From contig DASYRG010000022.1 in NCBI GenBank assembly GCA_036004665.1, positions 1 to 36,558 on the forward strand: a stretch of 36,558 nt of DNA. The letters are read 5' to 3'. This DNA comes from JACQGZ01 sp036004665. GTDB lineage: Bacteria > Sysuimicrobiota > Sysuimicrobiia > Sysuimicrobiales > Humicultoraceae. Shown here piece after piece: positions 22,827 to 31,573 of the stretch (positions within the stretch are counted from its first letter, which is position 1; every line of letters starts with the position of its first letter). A model generated the notes under the pieces. The model ran no database searches. It was not told the DNA's origin and saw nothing but the letters and a program-made list of their open reading frames with translations. The position numbers and the translations under genes are program-made.

Positions 22827-25514
22827 GTGACTAGGACCTGGATCCTCCGCTTCCTGATCGTCGCATTCATCTGGTTCGCCATCAGCCGCCTGACCGAGGT
22901 GGAATCGCTCGTCCGTGCGTTCCTTCAGGCACGGTGGGAGTGGATCCTTCCGGCTCTGGCCGTTCAGGCGCTCTACTTCATCGTCACGGCGGCCATGTAT
23001 CAGTCCGCCTTCGCCACCGTGGGGGTGCGCTCACGTTCCCCACATCTTCTGCCCATCCTTCTGGCTTCCGTCGCGGTCAACGTCGCCACGACGGGGGCGG
23101 GCTTTGGCGGTGCCGCGCTCTTCGTCGACGATTCGGCGCGGCGCGGCGAGTCTCCCGGCCGGACGGCGGTGGGGGTACTCCTCGCGCTGATCGCGGACCT
23201 CACCGCGTTCATGATTATCCTCGTCCCGGGGGTGGTGGTGCTGTTTGTGTTCCACACGCTCCGGGCCTATGAGGTCGTCGCGGCGGCGATGCTCGTCGCC
23301 CTCGTCGGCGCGCTGGGCAGTGTCATGCTGGTCGGACTCTGGCGCCCCCGCTGGATCCACTTTCTGCTCTCCATGCTCCAGAAGATCATCAACCGCATCG
23401 GGGCCAGGTTCGGCCGCCCCGAACTCGTGTCGCCGGCGTGGGTGACCCGCAGCGCAGAGGAGTTCGCCCAGGCGACCTTCGCCATCGCCGCTCATCCGCT
23501 CCGTCTCGTCCGGACGGTCGGCCTGGCTCTGGGCGCGCACCTCCTCGACCTGGTGAGCCTGTACACGGTGGCGCTGGCGTTCCGTGCACGCCTGGGACTC
23601 GGGCCGCTCGTCGCAGGGTATGCGATGGCCATTGTGTTCTGGAACGTCTCCATCACCCCGCAGGGGATTGGGGTCGTCGAGGGCGTCATGACGCTGGTCT
23701 ACACCTCGTTGGGGTTCCCCCCCGAGCAGGCCACCCTGATCGCGCTCGGCTTCCGGGGTCTGACCCTCTGGCTCCCCATGGCGGTCGGCTTCGCCTTCCT
23801 GCGCCGGTTGCGCTCTTTCGCTGTCGAGGTGGAGACGCGCACGGCGGCGTGGAGCGTGCGGGGTGCCGCCCTTCTCACGGCGGCGATGGGAGTCGTCAAT
23901 GTCCTCTCCGCCGTGCTCCCCGCGTTGCCCCAGCGGCTCGTGGTGCTGGAGCGATTCTCGCCGCTCTCCGTCCGCCACGGCGCGCATGCGGCGGCGGCGC
24001 TGGCGGGCTTTGCCCTTCTGCTGCTGGCTCTCGGCCTATGGAGGCGCAAGCGGATGGCCTGGGCGCTCAGCCTGGGGGTTCTGGCCGTGTCGGTGGTCAG
24101 CCACCTCTTGAAGGGTCTTGACTACGAGGAAGCGGGGCTCGCGGCGCTGCTTGGCGCCTGGCTTGTCATGCTGCGGTGGCGCTTCCAGGCCCGCTCAGAT
24201 CCGCCTTCTGTCCACCGTGGACTCGCGGTGGTGGCGGCAGCCTTCCTCTTTGCCCTGACGTACGGCACCGCCGGCTTCTATCTGCTGGACCGCCATTTCA
24301 GGATCGACTTCGACCTCTGGGCGGCCGTACGCCAGACGGTCCTGATGTTCACGGCCTTCAGGAACCCCGGCCTCGAGCCCATCACCGGTTTCGGACGTAA
24401 CTTCGCCGACTCGATCTACCTGATCGCTGCGGTCACGGTCGGTTTCGCCCTCTTCGCGCTCCTCCGGCCGGTGCTGCTTAGGCGGCCAGCCTCACCGTTC
24501 GACCATGAGCGAGCCCGCGTCATCGTCGAGCGCTACGGTCGATCCTCCTTTGCCCGCCTCGTGCTGTTTCCGGACAAGCAGTACTATTTCAGCCTGGGGG
24601 GATCGATGGTCTCCTACACGATCAGAGGGCGCGCGGCGCTCGCCCTCGGCGACCCTATCGGTCCCGAACCCGATGCCCCCGAGACCATCCGCGGCTTCCA
24701 GGCTTACTGTCAGGGCAATGACTGGTTGCCCGGATTCTACCAGACGCTCCCCGACTATCTCGGGCACTACGAGGCTGCGGGCTTTCAGGCCATGCACATC
24801 GGCGACGAGGGAAGCGTCATCCTGACGGACTTCTCCCTCGAAGGCAAGGCGGGCAAGTCGCTGCGGGGCGCAGTCAACCGCCTCGCGCGCTTGGGCCATC
24901 AGGCGGTCCTGCACGAGCCGCCGCTGGCAGATACCCTGCTCGAGGAACTGCGGGTCGTCAGCGACCAATGGCTGACGATGATGCACGGACGCGAGAAAGG
25001 CTTTTCGCTGGGGTGGTTCGAAGACGACTACATTCGCCACAGCCACGTCATGGCCGTTCATGCCGCCGACGGCACCATCACGGCGTTCGCCAACATCGTT
25101 TCCGAGTACCAGCGGGACGAGATCACGATCGACCTGATGCGCCGGCGACCGACGGCCGAGGGCGGCACAATGGATCTCCTCTTCGTCCATCTCCTCGAGT
25201 GGGCGAAGGCTCAGGGGTACGCCTCTTTCAGCCTGGGACTGAGCCCTCTCGCCGGCGTCGGTCTTAGATCGGAGGATCCGATCGTCGAGCGAGCGCTTCA
25301 CTATCTCTACGAGCACGTCAACCAATTCTACAACTTCAAGGGCCTCCATGCGTTCAAGGAAAAGTTCCGCCCGCAGTGGTCCCCGCGGTACCTGGTCTAT
25401 CCGGGCGCGGCCAACCTGCCGGCCGTGGCGCTGGCGGTCATCCGCGCGGACTCGGGCGACCAGTTCGTGTGGGACTACGTAAAGGACTTCTGGGCCCGCA
25501 GGACCGCGAACTGA
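22827..25514 (+). CDS. mprF: Bifunctional phosphatidylglycerol aminoacyltransferase/flippase (MprF-like)
   Basis: Integral membrane protein of 895 aa that transfers an amino acid (classically lysine, in some species alanine) from aminoacyl-tRNA to phosphatidylglycerol and flips the product, lowering the negative surface charge. The N-terminal half has the flippase helices, including NVATTGAGFGGAALFVDD (about residues 85-102) and the SITPQGIGVVEGVM segment (about 275-288). More helices run to about residue 550. The C-terminal 330 residues are the DUF2156 transferase domain: FPDKQYYFSLGGSMVSYTIR, ALALGDPIGPE, then GFSLGWFEDDYI and KEKFRPQWSPRYLVYP near the end. The length fits full-length MprF (about 840-890 aa). 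The start is a GTG at 22827 with only a weak AGGCG site; no better start was seen. It converges on the NodB gene. Confidence 0.92.
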   Translation: MTRTWILRFLIVAFIWFAISRLTEVESLVRAFLQARWEWILPALAVQALYFIVTAAMYQSAFATVGVRSRSPHLLPILLASVAVNVATTGAGFGGAALFVDDSARRGESPGRTAVGVLLALIADLTAFMIILVPGVVVLFVFHTLRAYEVVAAAMLVALVGALGSVMLVGLWRPRWIHFLLSMLQKIINRIGARFGRPELVSPAWVTRSAEEFAQATFAIAAHPLRLVRTVGLALGAHLLDLVSLYTVALAFRARLGLGPLVAGYAMAIVFWNVSITPQGIGVVEGVMTLVYTSLGFPPEQATLIALGFRGLTLWLPMAVGFAFLRRLRSFAVEVETRTAAWSVRGAALLTAAMGVVNVLSAVLPALPQRLVVLERFSPLSVRHGAHAAAALAGFALLLLALGLWRRKRMAWALSLGVLAVSVVSHLLKGLDYEEAGLAALLGAWLVMLRWRFQARSDPPSVHRGLAVVAAAFLFALTYGTAGFYLLDRHFRIDFDLWAAVRQTVLMFTAFRNPGLEPITGFGRNFADSIYLIAAVTVGFALFALLRPVLLRRPASPFDHERARVIVERYGRSSFARLVLFPDKQYYFSLGGSMVSYTIRGRAALALGDPIGPEPDAPETIRGFQAYCQGNDWLPGFYQTLPDYLGHYEAAGFQAMHIGDEGSVILTDFSLEGKAGKSLRGAVNRLARLGHQAVLHEPPLADTLLEELRVVSDQWLTMMHGREKGFSLGWFEDDYIRHSHVMAVHAADGTITAFANIVSEYQRDEITIDLMRRRPTAEGGTMDLLFVHLLEWAKAQGYASFSLGLSPLAGVGLRSEDPIVERALHYLYEHVNQFYNFKGLHAFKEKFRPQWSPRYLVYPGAANLPAVALAVIRADSGDQFVWDYVKDFWARRTAN

Positions 25515-25518
25515 ATCT

Positions 25519-25535
25519 GGCCCGATCATCGGGCC
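25519..25535. terminator. Hairpin between convergent genes, possible bidirectional terminator
   Basis: GGCCCGAT, one base, then ATCGGGCC: a perfect inverted repeat 5 nt after the mprF-like stop and 3 nt from the end of the convergent deacetylase gene. It folds as a 6-bp GC stem with a 5-nt loop on either strand. Neither side has a strong T-run, so its efficiency as an intrinsic terminator is uncertain. Confidence 0.5.
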
Positions 25536-25538
25536 TCC

Positions 25539-26825
25539 TCAACGACCAAGCAGGCCGCTAACGGTGGTGATCGCAAACCCGTTCCGGCGCAGCACCGCCG
25601 CGCTGATCGGCAGGATGCGAATCGTGTCCTCCACGCCTTGGTGGAGGAGCAGGATCCCTCCGTTCGATACGCGGGACACCAGCCGGCTCTCCAGCACCGA
25701 AGGCCCCGGCCGCGCGTAGTCCGCCGGATCGTCCGTCCAGAAGACCGTGATCAGATTGAGGTCGCGGGCGGCGCGGAGGACGTTCGCATCATAGTCGCCT
25801 CCAGGCGGACGGAAGAATCGCGGAGACTGTCCCGTCACCGCGGCGATGGTCTCCTGCGCGCGGGCGATCTCTCCGGGGATCTGATCGGGCGGGACGCGGG
25901 TGAGGTTCAGATGGTGAAAGGTGTGATTGGCGGGTTCGTGACCTGCGGAGACGATGGCCTGTGCAAAGTAGGGGTATTGCTCCACGCGCCGGCCGATCAG
26001 AAAGAACGTCCCTTTGATCTTCAGATGGTTGAGCGTGTCGAGGAGCAGGGTCGTGTAGAGAGGGACCGGGCCGTCGTCGAATGTCAGAGCGAGCACCCGG
26101 CGGTCGGGGTCGCCCCGGTAGAGCTTGCCTGCAACGACGCCCCCGCGAATGAGCCCCTGGATCGTGTGTTGACTCTCCGCTGCTCGTTCCGTCACCGTGC
26201 CGCTGAACGCCGGCGGCCGCTCGGGCTGGAGCCGCTGCCTGGGATGCGCCTGCCTGTCGGCTTCCAGGGCCGCGGGCTGCGTCTTCAGGAGGAGCGGATG
26301 GTACCAGACGCGGGGGAGCGCGCGAAACGCATCCGCGGCGGGAGTCTCCGGACGGATGCGGGCCATCTCTTCGCGCGAAACGGCCGCGGAGAAGGTCACG
26401 TCCGTCCGGTCCGCATCGAAGAGCCCGCTTCCTTGATGAAACGCCGTCAGGTCGACCTCGTCGAGGGTGCGTACGGCCGCGAACGTCCCGCGGATCAGGG
26501 TCCAGGCGTAGTTCTGGAGGACGGGCAGCGGCTGCGGAATGGACGCGGTGTAGGTGAAGACCAGTGAGGCGACCGTGAGGCGGCCGTTGGTGTCGGCGGC
26601 GACCCGGATCAGCCGCTGTGTCTCGCCCGCCTTCTGGAGCGCCCGGAAGATGGGGCTTTCAATCTGCGGCAGCGTACCGGCGAGCGGCGGGGAAGGCGCC
26701 GGCTGCTGCGGCTGCGCCGGGAGGATGGACTGCGCTCCTGACGGCAGCAGCGCCAGGATCCCTGCGAGCACGAGCGCGGGGAGCACGCTGTGCGCGCTCC
26801 CCGCGGCGGTCCGCCGACCGTTCAC
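25539..26825 (-). CDS. Polysaccharide deacetylase (NodB domain) with novel-looking N-terminal region
   Basis: Exported protein of 428 aa. Residues 1-33 are a signal peptide or anchor and about 50-235 a region I do not recognise. The NodB-type carbohydrate esterase (CE4) domain lies at about 243-425. Catalytic motifs: TFDDGP (D250 base, D251 metal), NHTFHH (H301, H305 metal), RFFRPPGGDYD (R339) and LLLHQG (H395). Such enzymes remove acetyl groups from chitin-like polymers, peptidoglycan or exopolysaccharide outside the membrane. The start is a GTG at 26825 in a GTGA overlap with the stop of the transglutaminase-like gene, so the two are made together. It is the last gene of a four-gene operon and converges on mprF. 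The ADP-ribose-like or lipid-linked esters handled by distant relatives are less likely targets. Confidence 0.92.
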   Translation of the reverse strand: MNGRRTAAGSAHSVLPALVLAGILALLPSGAQSILPAQPQQPAPSPPLAGTLPQIESPIFRALQKAGETQRLIRVAADTNGRLTVASLVFTYTASIPQPLPVLQNYAWTLIRGTFAAVRTLDEVDLTAFHQGSGLFDADRTDVTFSAAVSREEMARIRPETPAADAFRALPRVWYHPLLLKTQPAALEADRQAHPRQRLQPERPPAFSGTVTERAAESQHTIQGLIRGGVVAGKLYRGDPDRRVLALTFDDGPVPLYTTLLLDTLNHLKIKGTFFLIGRRVEQYPYFAQAIVSAGHEPANHTFHHLNLTRVPPDQIPGEIARAQETIAAVTGQSPRFFRPPGGDYDANVLRAARDLNLITVFWTDDPADYARPGPSVLESRLVSRVSNGGILLLHQGVEDTIRILPISAAVLRRNGFAITTVSGLLGR

Positions 26826-27907
26826 GGATTTGCCCTGTTGTATGCGCTCCTGGGCCCCGGCGGCACATAACCGAAGGCCTTGTAGAGGCGGTAGCCTTTA
26901 ATGTACTGTGCCTTCGCTGCGTCGATCCTGCCCTGCTTCCAGTACACGTGGCCGAGGACGTAAACGGCCAGCGGGTTCTGCGAGGACGCCTGGACCGCAC
27001 GTTCCAGGAACCGCGCCGACGCCGCCAGACCCTGCGCTGTGGCCGGCCGGCCCAGGAAACCGCCAGGAGCGCGCTCGCCCCTGTAGTAGTCGAACTGTGA
27101 CCGCAGGAAAGTCACATCGAGCGGCCGGACGCTGCCGTCCGGGAGCATCCGGTCCCCGGCGGCAGTCCGATATGCCGTGATGGCCGAATCGCCGTCGTAG
27201 CGGGGCTCGACAAAGCGGTAGCTCCGCCCTTCCTGGTCGGCGACGAAGACGCCCCGGTGGCGCATGAACGGCTCGCGGTCGGAGGCGTCGACGAGGATGT
27301 CTCGTCCATCCGAGAGCTTGATGACCGTGACCGCATGGCCGTTGTTGCTTTTCTGGCCCCGCTCGTTCTTCCAGACCATGTACACGCCGGCGTCGATGTC
27401 CACCGCCTGCAGCAGCCCGGCGATGAGGACGGATTGGAGCAGGCACTGGCGCTCGCCGAGCCTGACCGTGTTGGTGAACTCGAACCCGCGGTCCAGGCTG
27501 AAATGCGGGATCATCGCCTTGACCGCGCGGTGCAGCCACGCTCCGGTCGCGATCTCCAGCTGTGTCCGCTGCTTGGCGTTGCCCACGGCCTGCAGGGCCC
27601 GCCTGCGCTCCGCCAGCGCTTGCGCGAGAGTGAGGTCTTCCTGGCCTGTAAGCCAAGCGCGGGAGGTGTGCCCGTAAGTCTCATCGAGCCACTTGTTGAA
27701 CGCTGCGACGTCCGAGGAGTGCGACGCTCTATAGGAGTCGGCGACGAATTTGGCAAACGCGTGGGAGCCGTACGGGTAGGACCCCTCCCCGCCCGTCGCC
27801 GACTCTGTAGCCGCGAGGTGATGCGGAGGGGCGGCCGCGGCAGCGGTGCCAAGGGCAAGCGCCGCAGACAGGACCGTTATACGGAGCAGTGAGACCCACG
27901 GCCTCAT
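26822..27907 (-). CDS. Exported transglutaminase-like protein with C-terminal TPR-like repeat
   Basis: Protein of 361 aa with a signal peptide (residues 1-26). The central part has a papain-like transglutaminase triad in the right order and context: C155 (GERQCLLQSVLIAGLLQ), H191 (NNGHAVTVIKL) and D207 (ILVDASD). Residues about 295-345 form a TPR-like helical pair (ASARFLERAVQASSQNPLAV, then YVLGHVYWKQGRIDAAKAQY). Bacterial proteins of this kind act as cysteine proteases or amidases, or as structural partners in the envelope; a true cross-linking role is not established. It lies 3 bp after the NagX-like gene and overlaps the NodB-type gene by 4 bp, which suggests a joint function on the cell surface or an exopolymer. 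Not a family I can name more precisely. Confidence 0.75.
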   Translation of the reverse strand: MRPWVSLLRITVLSAALALGTAAAAAPPHHLAATESATGGEGSYPYGSHAFAKFVADSYRASHSSDVAAFNKWLDETYGHTSRAWLTGQEDLTLAQALAERRRALQAVGNAKQRTQLEIATGAWLHRAVKAMIPHFSLDRGFEFTNTVRLGERQCLLQSVLIAGLLQAVDIDAGVYMVWKNERGQKSNNGHAVTVIKLSDGRDILVDASDREPFMRHRGVFVADQEGRSYRFVEPRYDGDSAITAYRTAAGDRMLPDGSVRPLDVTFLRSQFDYYRGERAPGGFLGRPATAQGLAASARFLERAVQASSQNPLAVYVLGHVYWKQGRIDAAKAQYIKGYRLYKAFGYVPPGPRSAYNRANP

Positions 27908-27910
27908 CGG

Positions 27911-29047
27911 TCAGACCCGCACGAAGATGCCGCGCCGGTAGAGATAGAGGAGCGTCAACCACCAGAAGAGGATGAAACCGACCGTATACAGCCAGCCGGC
28001 TTCCACGGGGCCGACGCGTTCAGTCAAATACGTCAAGATCGCTTGCTGCAGCGAGGCCAGTTCTCCTCCGGCGGCGCGCAACTGCCATCTCTGGAGAACA
28101 TACACTTTTAAGACAATTGAGGAGACGTACACCACGATCGCGTTGGCCCCGAACACCACAAATGGAAAGGCCAGCCGGCGCCAGCCGACCACGTCGAAGA
28201 GCAAGTGATACAAGCCAAGGAGGATGGCACCCAGGCCGGCGGCAAGCAGGATGTACGACCCCGTCCAGAGCGGCTTGTTGAAGGGCAGGTCCCGGCTCCA
28301 CAGGACGCCCGCCGCGGCCAGCACGATGCCGCCAAGGACGATCACAGCGGTCTTCTGCGCCGGGCGCAAGGACGAAGCCCGCAGGAGGTCGCCCACCGCG
28401 GTGCCGATGAGCACACAGGCCGAGGTCGGAACGATCGAGATCAGGCCGGCCAGGTGGTATCGTCCCAGGTAGGTCTGGTTCAGGTGCCGGATGATGTTCA
28501 GGCTCTCCTCCATCAGGCCCGCTCCCGCGCCGGGGACGGGGACGAAACGGATGAGGGCCCAATGGCCCGCAAGCAGCGTCCCCGCGATCCCCAACCGGGC
28601 CCAGACGGGAGCCCACCAGGCCAGCGCCCCGACGAGGTACCCGATGCCGAGCAGCTGCAGGACCCCCAGGCCGATCACTGGCCTTCCGGCCACGCTGGAG
28701 TCGAGCAGCATCCCGAGGATCACCAGCAGCAGGGAGCGGCGGATCATGCGCAGTGCCTGGGACCGGAGGCCGGCTCTCCTCTGTCTCTGCGCCGCCCCAC
28801 TGAGCGGGATGGCCAGCCCCATCGCAAAGAGGAACCAGGGAAAGATCATGTCCGTGAAGGTTACACCCTGGTTCCACCTGGCATGCATCAACTGGCGCGG
28901 AGTCGCCTCCGTCCAGATCATGTTGTTCACCAGCAGCATGCCGGCGATCACGAATCCCCGAAAGGCATCAATGGAGATGACACGGGTGCTCGGGGCGGAT
29001 CGTGGCGCGCGGACGTTCACAGAAGCCAAGTTTACAGCCGCCGACAT
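27911..29047 (-). CDS. HGSNAT/NagX-like membrane acyltransferase (DUF5009/DUF1624-type)
   Basis: Polytopic membrane protein of 378 aa with about 10 helices. The N-terminal signature ISIDAFRGFVIAGMLLVNN (residues about 24-42) and HARWNQGVTFTDMIFPWFLF (H55 onward) match heparan-alpha-glucosaminide N-acetyltransferase and bacterial NagX. In the human enzyme the histidine of this HAxWN motif carries the acetyl group from cytosolic acetyl-CoA to amino sugars on the far side of the membrane; H55 is the equivalent here. The start at 29047 is chosen because AGGT lies 7 nt upstream and the longer frame adds sequence unlike the family. It follows the glucosidase gene by 40 bp and precedes the transglutaminase-like and NodB genes. 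The same operon may therefore both add and remove acetyl groups on an exported glycan. Confidence 0.88.
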   Translation of the reverse strand: MSAAVNLASVNVRAPRSAPSTRVISIDAFRGFVIAGMLLVNNMIWTEATPRQLMHARWNQGVTFTDMIFPWFLFAMGLAIPLSGAAQRQRRAGLRSQALRMIRRSLLLVILGMLLDSSVAGRPVIGLGVLQLLGIGYLVGALAWWAPVWARLGIAGTLLAGHWALIRFVPVPGAGAGLMEESLNIIRHLNQTYLGRYHLAGLISIVPTSACVLIGTAVGDLLRASSLRPAQKTAVIVLGGIVLAAAGVLWSRDLPFNKPLWTGSYILLAAGLGAILLGLYHLLFDVVGWRRLAFPFVVFGANAIVVYVSSIVLKVYVLQRWQLRAAGGELASLQQAILTYLTERVGPVEAGWLYTVGFILFWWLTLLYLYRRGIFVRV

Positions 29048-29087
29048 ACGACTACCTGACAACACGCCAAGGCGGCCCTCCGAAAAG

Positions 29088-31247
29088 TCAAACCTCGGCG
29101 CTCCAGGGCTGCCAGGCTCTCTCCTCCACTGTGAGCTCACCCTCTTGGGCCAGCACCTCCCAGAGCGTCCGCTGGCCGTCGCGCCAGAACCGGAGGTCTA
29201 TCTTGGCCGCGCCGACTCTGAGCCCGTGCAGCGTCACATCCGGCAGCCAGATCGGCAGCTGGGGATCGACGTAGAGCCGCCCGCGCGGCGCGTCCGCCTG
29301 CAGCCCGAGGATCGCCCGGAGGAGATGGAAGGTGGATCCCGCGGCCCAGGCCTGCGGGACGTTGGCCCCCAGATACTGGACGGGGAATGTTCCCGGTCCC
29401 CGTTCGATCCCGGCGTAGAGCTCGGGGAGGCGGTAGCTGACGAAGTTGCTGGCCGCCTCGCTGATGTCCCGGGCGACACGGGCCGCCTCTGCCGCGAACC
29501 CATACCGCTTGAAGCCCAGGGCGATGATTCCATTGTCATGCGGCCAGACCGAGCCGCGCTGGTAGGAGAAGGGATTGTAGGCGGGATTGTCAGCGGAGAG
29601 CGTGCGGATCCCCCACCCGCTCCACATGTCCTCTTCCATGAGCCGGCGCACGACGCGGGCGGCGTGCTCGGGGCTGGCGATACCACTCCAGAGGCAGTGC
29701 CCCGCGTTCGAGGCGATCGTCTTAACCGGCTTCTTCTCGGGGTCGAGCGCGAGAGCGTAGCACCCGATGTCCTCGCACCAGAAATATTGTTCGAAGCGCT
29801 CCCGGAGCTCCGCGGCCTTCTGGCGCAGCGCCGCCGCCCCCTCCTCCTCCCCCAGGACGGCGAAGACCTCCGCCATGCGCAGCCAGGCATCGTAGACGTA
29901 GCCCTGCAGTTCGCAGAGCGCTTTCGGCTGCCGCACCGGCGTGCCGTCGGGATAGATCACGGCGTCTCCTGAGTCCTTCCAGCCCATATCCTCGTAGCCT
30001 CGAGTAGAACGGGTCCGGTACTCCTGAAAGCCGTCTCCGTCGAGGTCCCCGTAGCGCTCGATCCATTCCAGGCAGCGCAGGGCGACCTCCCGGTAGTCGT
30101 GAAGGAGGGCCTTCACCCCCGACCATTTCCATGTCTCGTGCAGAACGATCAGATAGAGGATGGTCGCATCGGCGGTGCCATAGTAGGGCGTGTGCGGGAT
30201 CTTGTGGAAGTGCGCCAGCTCGCCGAAGCGAATCTCATGCGGCATCTTGCCGGGTTCGGCGTCGCGCCAGTCGTCCATCTCCATCGCCTGGTACTCGGAC
30301 AGTTTCTTGAGCGTCCCCTCTGCAAAGCCTGGGTCCGTGAGCATGTTCTGGTGGCTGACGATGAGGGTGTCGCGGCCGAAAATCGTCACAAACCAGGGCA
30401 CCCCCGCGGCGGGGATCCACAGGTCCGACGCCATGTCATGGTCGTGCAGGCGGAGGGCTCCCATGTCCTCCACCGACTGGCGGTAGACACGGTAGAGGTC
30501 CTCGTTCGCGGTCGTCAACCTCGTGCAGCGCTTTTTCCACTGCTCGTGGAGCCGATCCAACTCGGTGCTGCCGGGCCTATCGTCGCGACCGTAGAGCGGC
30601 TCACGGACGCGATCTCCCAGGACCAGGACGTAATGACAGGAGGCATGCCACGAGGCACCCGGCGCCAGCTCGATCTCGAAGGTGACCCGGCCGTTGGCGT
30701 AGTGAGGCGGTGAGTCGCTCTCGTGCGGACGGTAGATGAAACTCCGGTGGAAATCGCGCTCCGTATAGGACGCCGTCAGCTCGCCGCGCCCCTGATCCCA
30801 ATCTGTCTCGATGCGCCCCCGGCGGATGAAGATCCGCGATTTTACCTCGAAGACGTCTGCGAAGTCCGACCGCAGCGCTATCTCCAGGTTGAACCGGGCG
30901 GGGCGGAGGTCGTAGTTGGTGACGTCGAGTTCTTCATGGATCCCCTCTCCTACGGCGCGAGTGATCACAAGCCCCAGCGAGCCGGGCGGGATCGTGCCCT
31001 CCTCCGTGGCGACGGCCGGATTGGTCATGTACACGCGTGCGGCATAGTAGGCGGTCGGGCTCGATGTCAGACGCACCCAGGAATGGCCGTTGGCGAAGAT
31101 GCGGTAGTAGCTGACAAAGCGGGTATCGCCGGCGAAGACACCGAGGGCGCTCTGCGTAGTGATCTCGCCGTTGAGGTCGGTGACCATGAAGGTGCTGCCT
31201 TGATTAATGGTGAGGGTGGGCGGGCCGACGCTGATTTCGACGGGCAT
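29088..31247 (-). CDS. Glycogen debranching-type amylo-alpha-1,6-glucosidase
   Basis: Cytosolic glycoside hydrolase of 719 aa. Residues about 12-210 form the beta-rich N-terminal domain found in bacterial debranching-type proteins (FMVTDLNGEI, then GVFAGDTRFVSYYRI). The rest is an (alpha/alpha)6 barrel with WFVTIFGRDTLIVSHQNML (about residues 283-301), GWKDSGDAVIYPDGTP (about 425-440), ASNAGHCLWSGIA and NPFSYQRGSVWPHDNGIIA segments; the aspartates and glutamates of the last three are the likely catalytic region. The length agrees with single-function bacterial homologues (about 680-730 aa); there is no 4-alpha-glucanotransferase half. No signal peptide is present. It is the first gene of the operon, and the ribosome site before the ATG at 31247 is poor. 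True substrates of this subgroup may be other alpha-glucosides or trehalose-like reserves. Confidence 0.9.
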   Translation of the reverse strand: MPVEISVGPPTLTINQGSTFMVTDLNGEITTQSALGVFAGDTRFVSYYRIFANGHSWVRLTSSPTAYYAARVYMTNPAVATEEGTIPPGSLGLVITRAVGEGIHEELDVTNYDLRPARFNLEIALRSDFADVFEVKSRIFIRRGRIETDWDQGRGELTASYTERDFHRSFIYRPHESDSPPHYANGRVTFEIELAPGASWHASCHYVLVLGDRVREPLYGRDDRPGSTELDRLHEQWKKRCTRLTTANEDLYRVYRQSVEDMGALRLHDHDMASDLWIPAAGVPWFVTIFGRDTLIVSHQNMLTDPGFAEGTLKKLSEYQAMEMDDWRDAEPGKMPHEIRFGELAHFHKIPHTPYYGTADATILYLIVLHETWKWSGVKALLHDYREVALRCLEWIERYGDLDGDGFQEYRTRSTRGYEDMGWKDSGDAVIYPDGTPVRQPKALCELQGYVYDAWLRMAEVFAVLGEEEGAAALRQKAAELRERFEQYFWCEDIGCYALALDPEKKPVKTIASNAGHCLWSGIASPEHAARVVRRLMEEDMWSGWGIRTLSADNPAYNPFSYQRGSVWPHDNGIIALGFKRYGFAAEAARVARDISEAASNFVSYRLPELYAGIERGPGTFPVQYLGANVPQAWAAGSTFHLLRAILGLQADAPRGRLYVDPQLPIWLPDVTLHGLRVGAAKIDLRFWRDGQRTLWEVLAQEGELTVEERAWQPWSAEV

Positions 31248-31573
31248 TGTGTCGGTGAGCCCGGCTCAGAGGGGGAGGATCGAATCCATCACCGCGCTAC
31301 TTCCTGGTCGTGTGCGATGTTGACGTCTCCGCTCTTTGTATACCTGCATCGGGGCGCGGTTATCGGCCTCAGTGTCGCACCGCGGTATTGTTGCGGCAAG
31401 CGGGAGGCGCGGTGATTCGACGGCGGGATATTGTCGGGCGGAGGCGGAATGGTCTCTCCGACACCACCAGGCATCACGAGGGAAGCGCCCTGCAGGCATC
31501 CTGGAGGATAGGCCCTGGCCTTCATCCTGGGCAGCCTTTGGCGCGCTGAAATAGGCGTCAACGCACCGTCAAG
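31248..31573. other. Divergent promoter region between the glucosidase and DoxX genes
   Basis: About 326 bp between a minus-strand and a plus-strand gene, so both promoters should be here. No intact gene and no convincing -35/-10 pair could be picked by eye. A seven-codon minus-strand frame (MDSILPL, ATG at 31291) with a fair AGGAAG site lies just before the glucosidase gene and might act as a leader peptide; this is speculative. Confidence 0.4.

Noticed and set aside
23031..25529. Long minus-strand frames opposite mprF (318 and 345 codons)
   Set aside because: mprF on the plus strand has membrane helices and the DUF2156 motifs; the opposite frames are charged and low in hydrophobic residues, as expected for shadows.
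28205..29972. Long plus-strand frames opposite the NagX-like and glucosidase genes
   Set aside because: They read antisense through two well-supported genes and show typical shadow composition.
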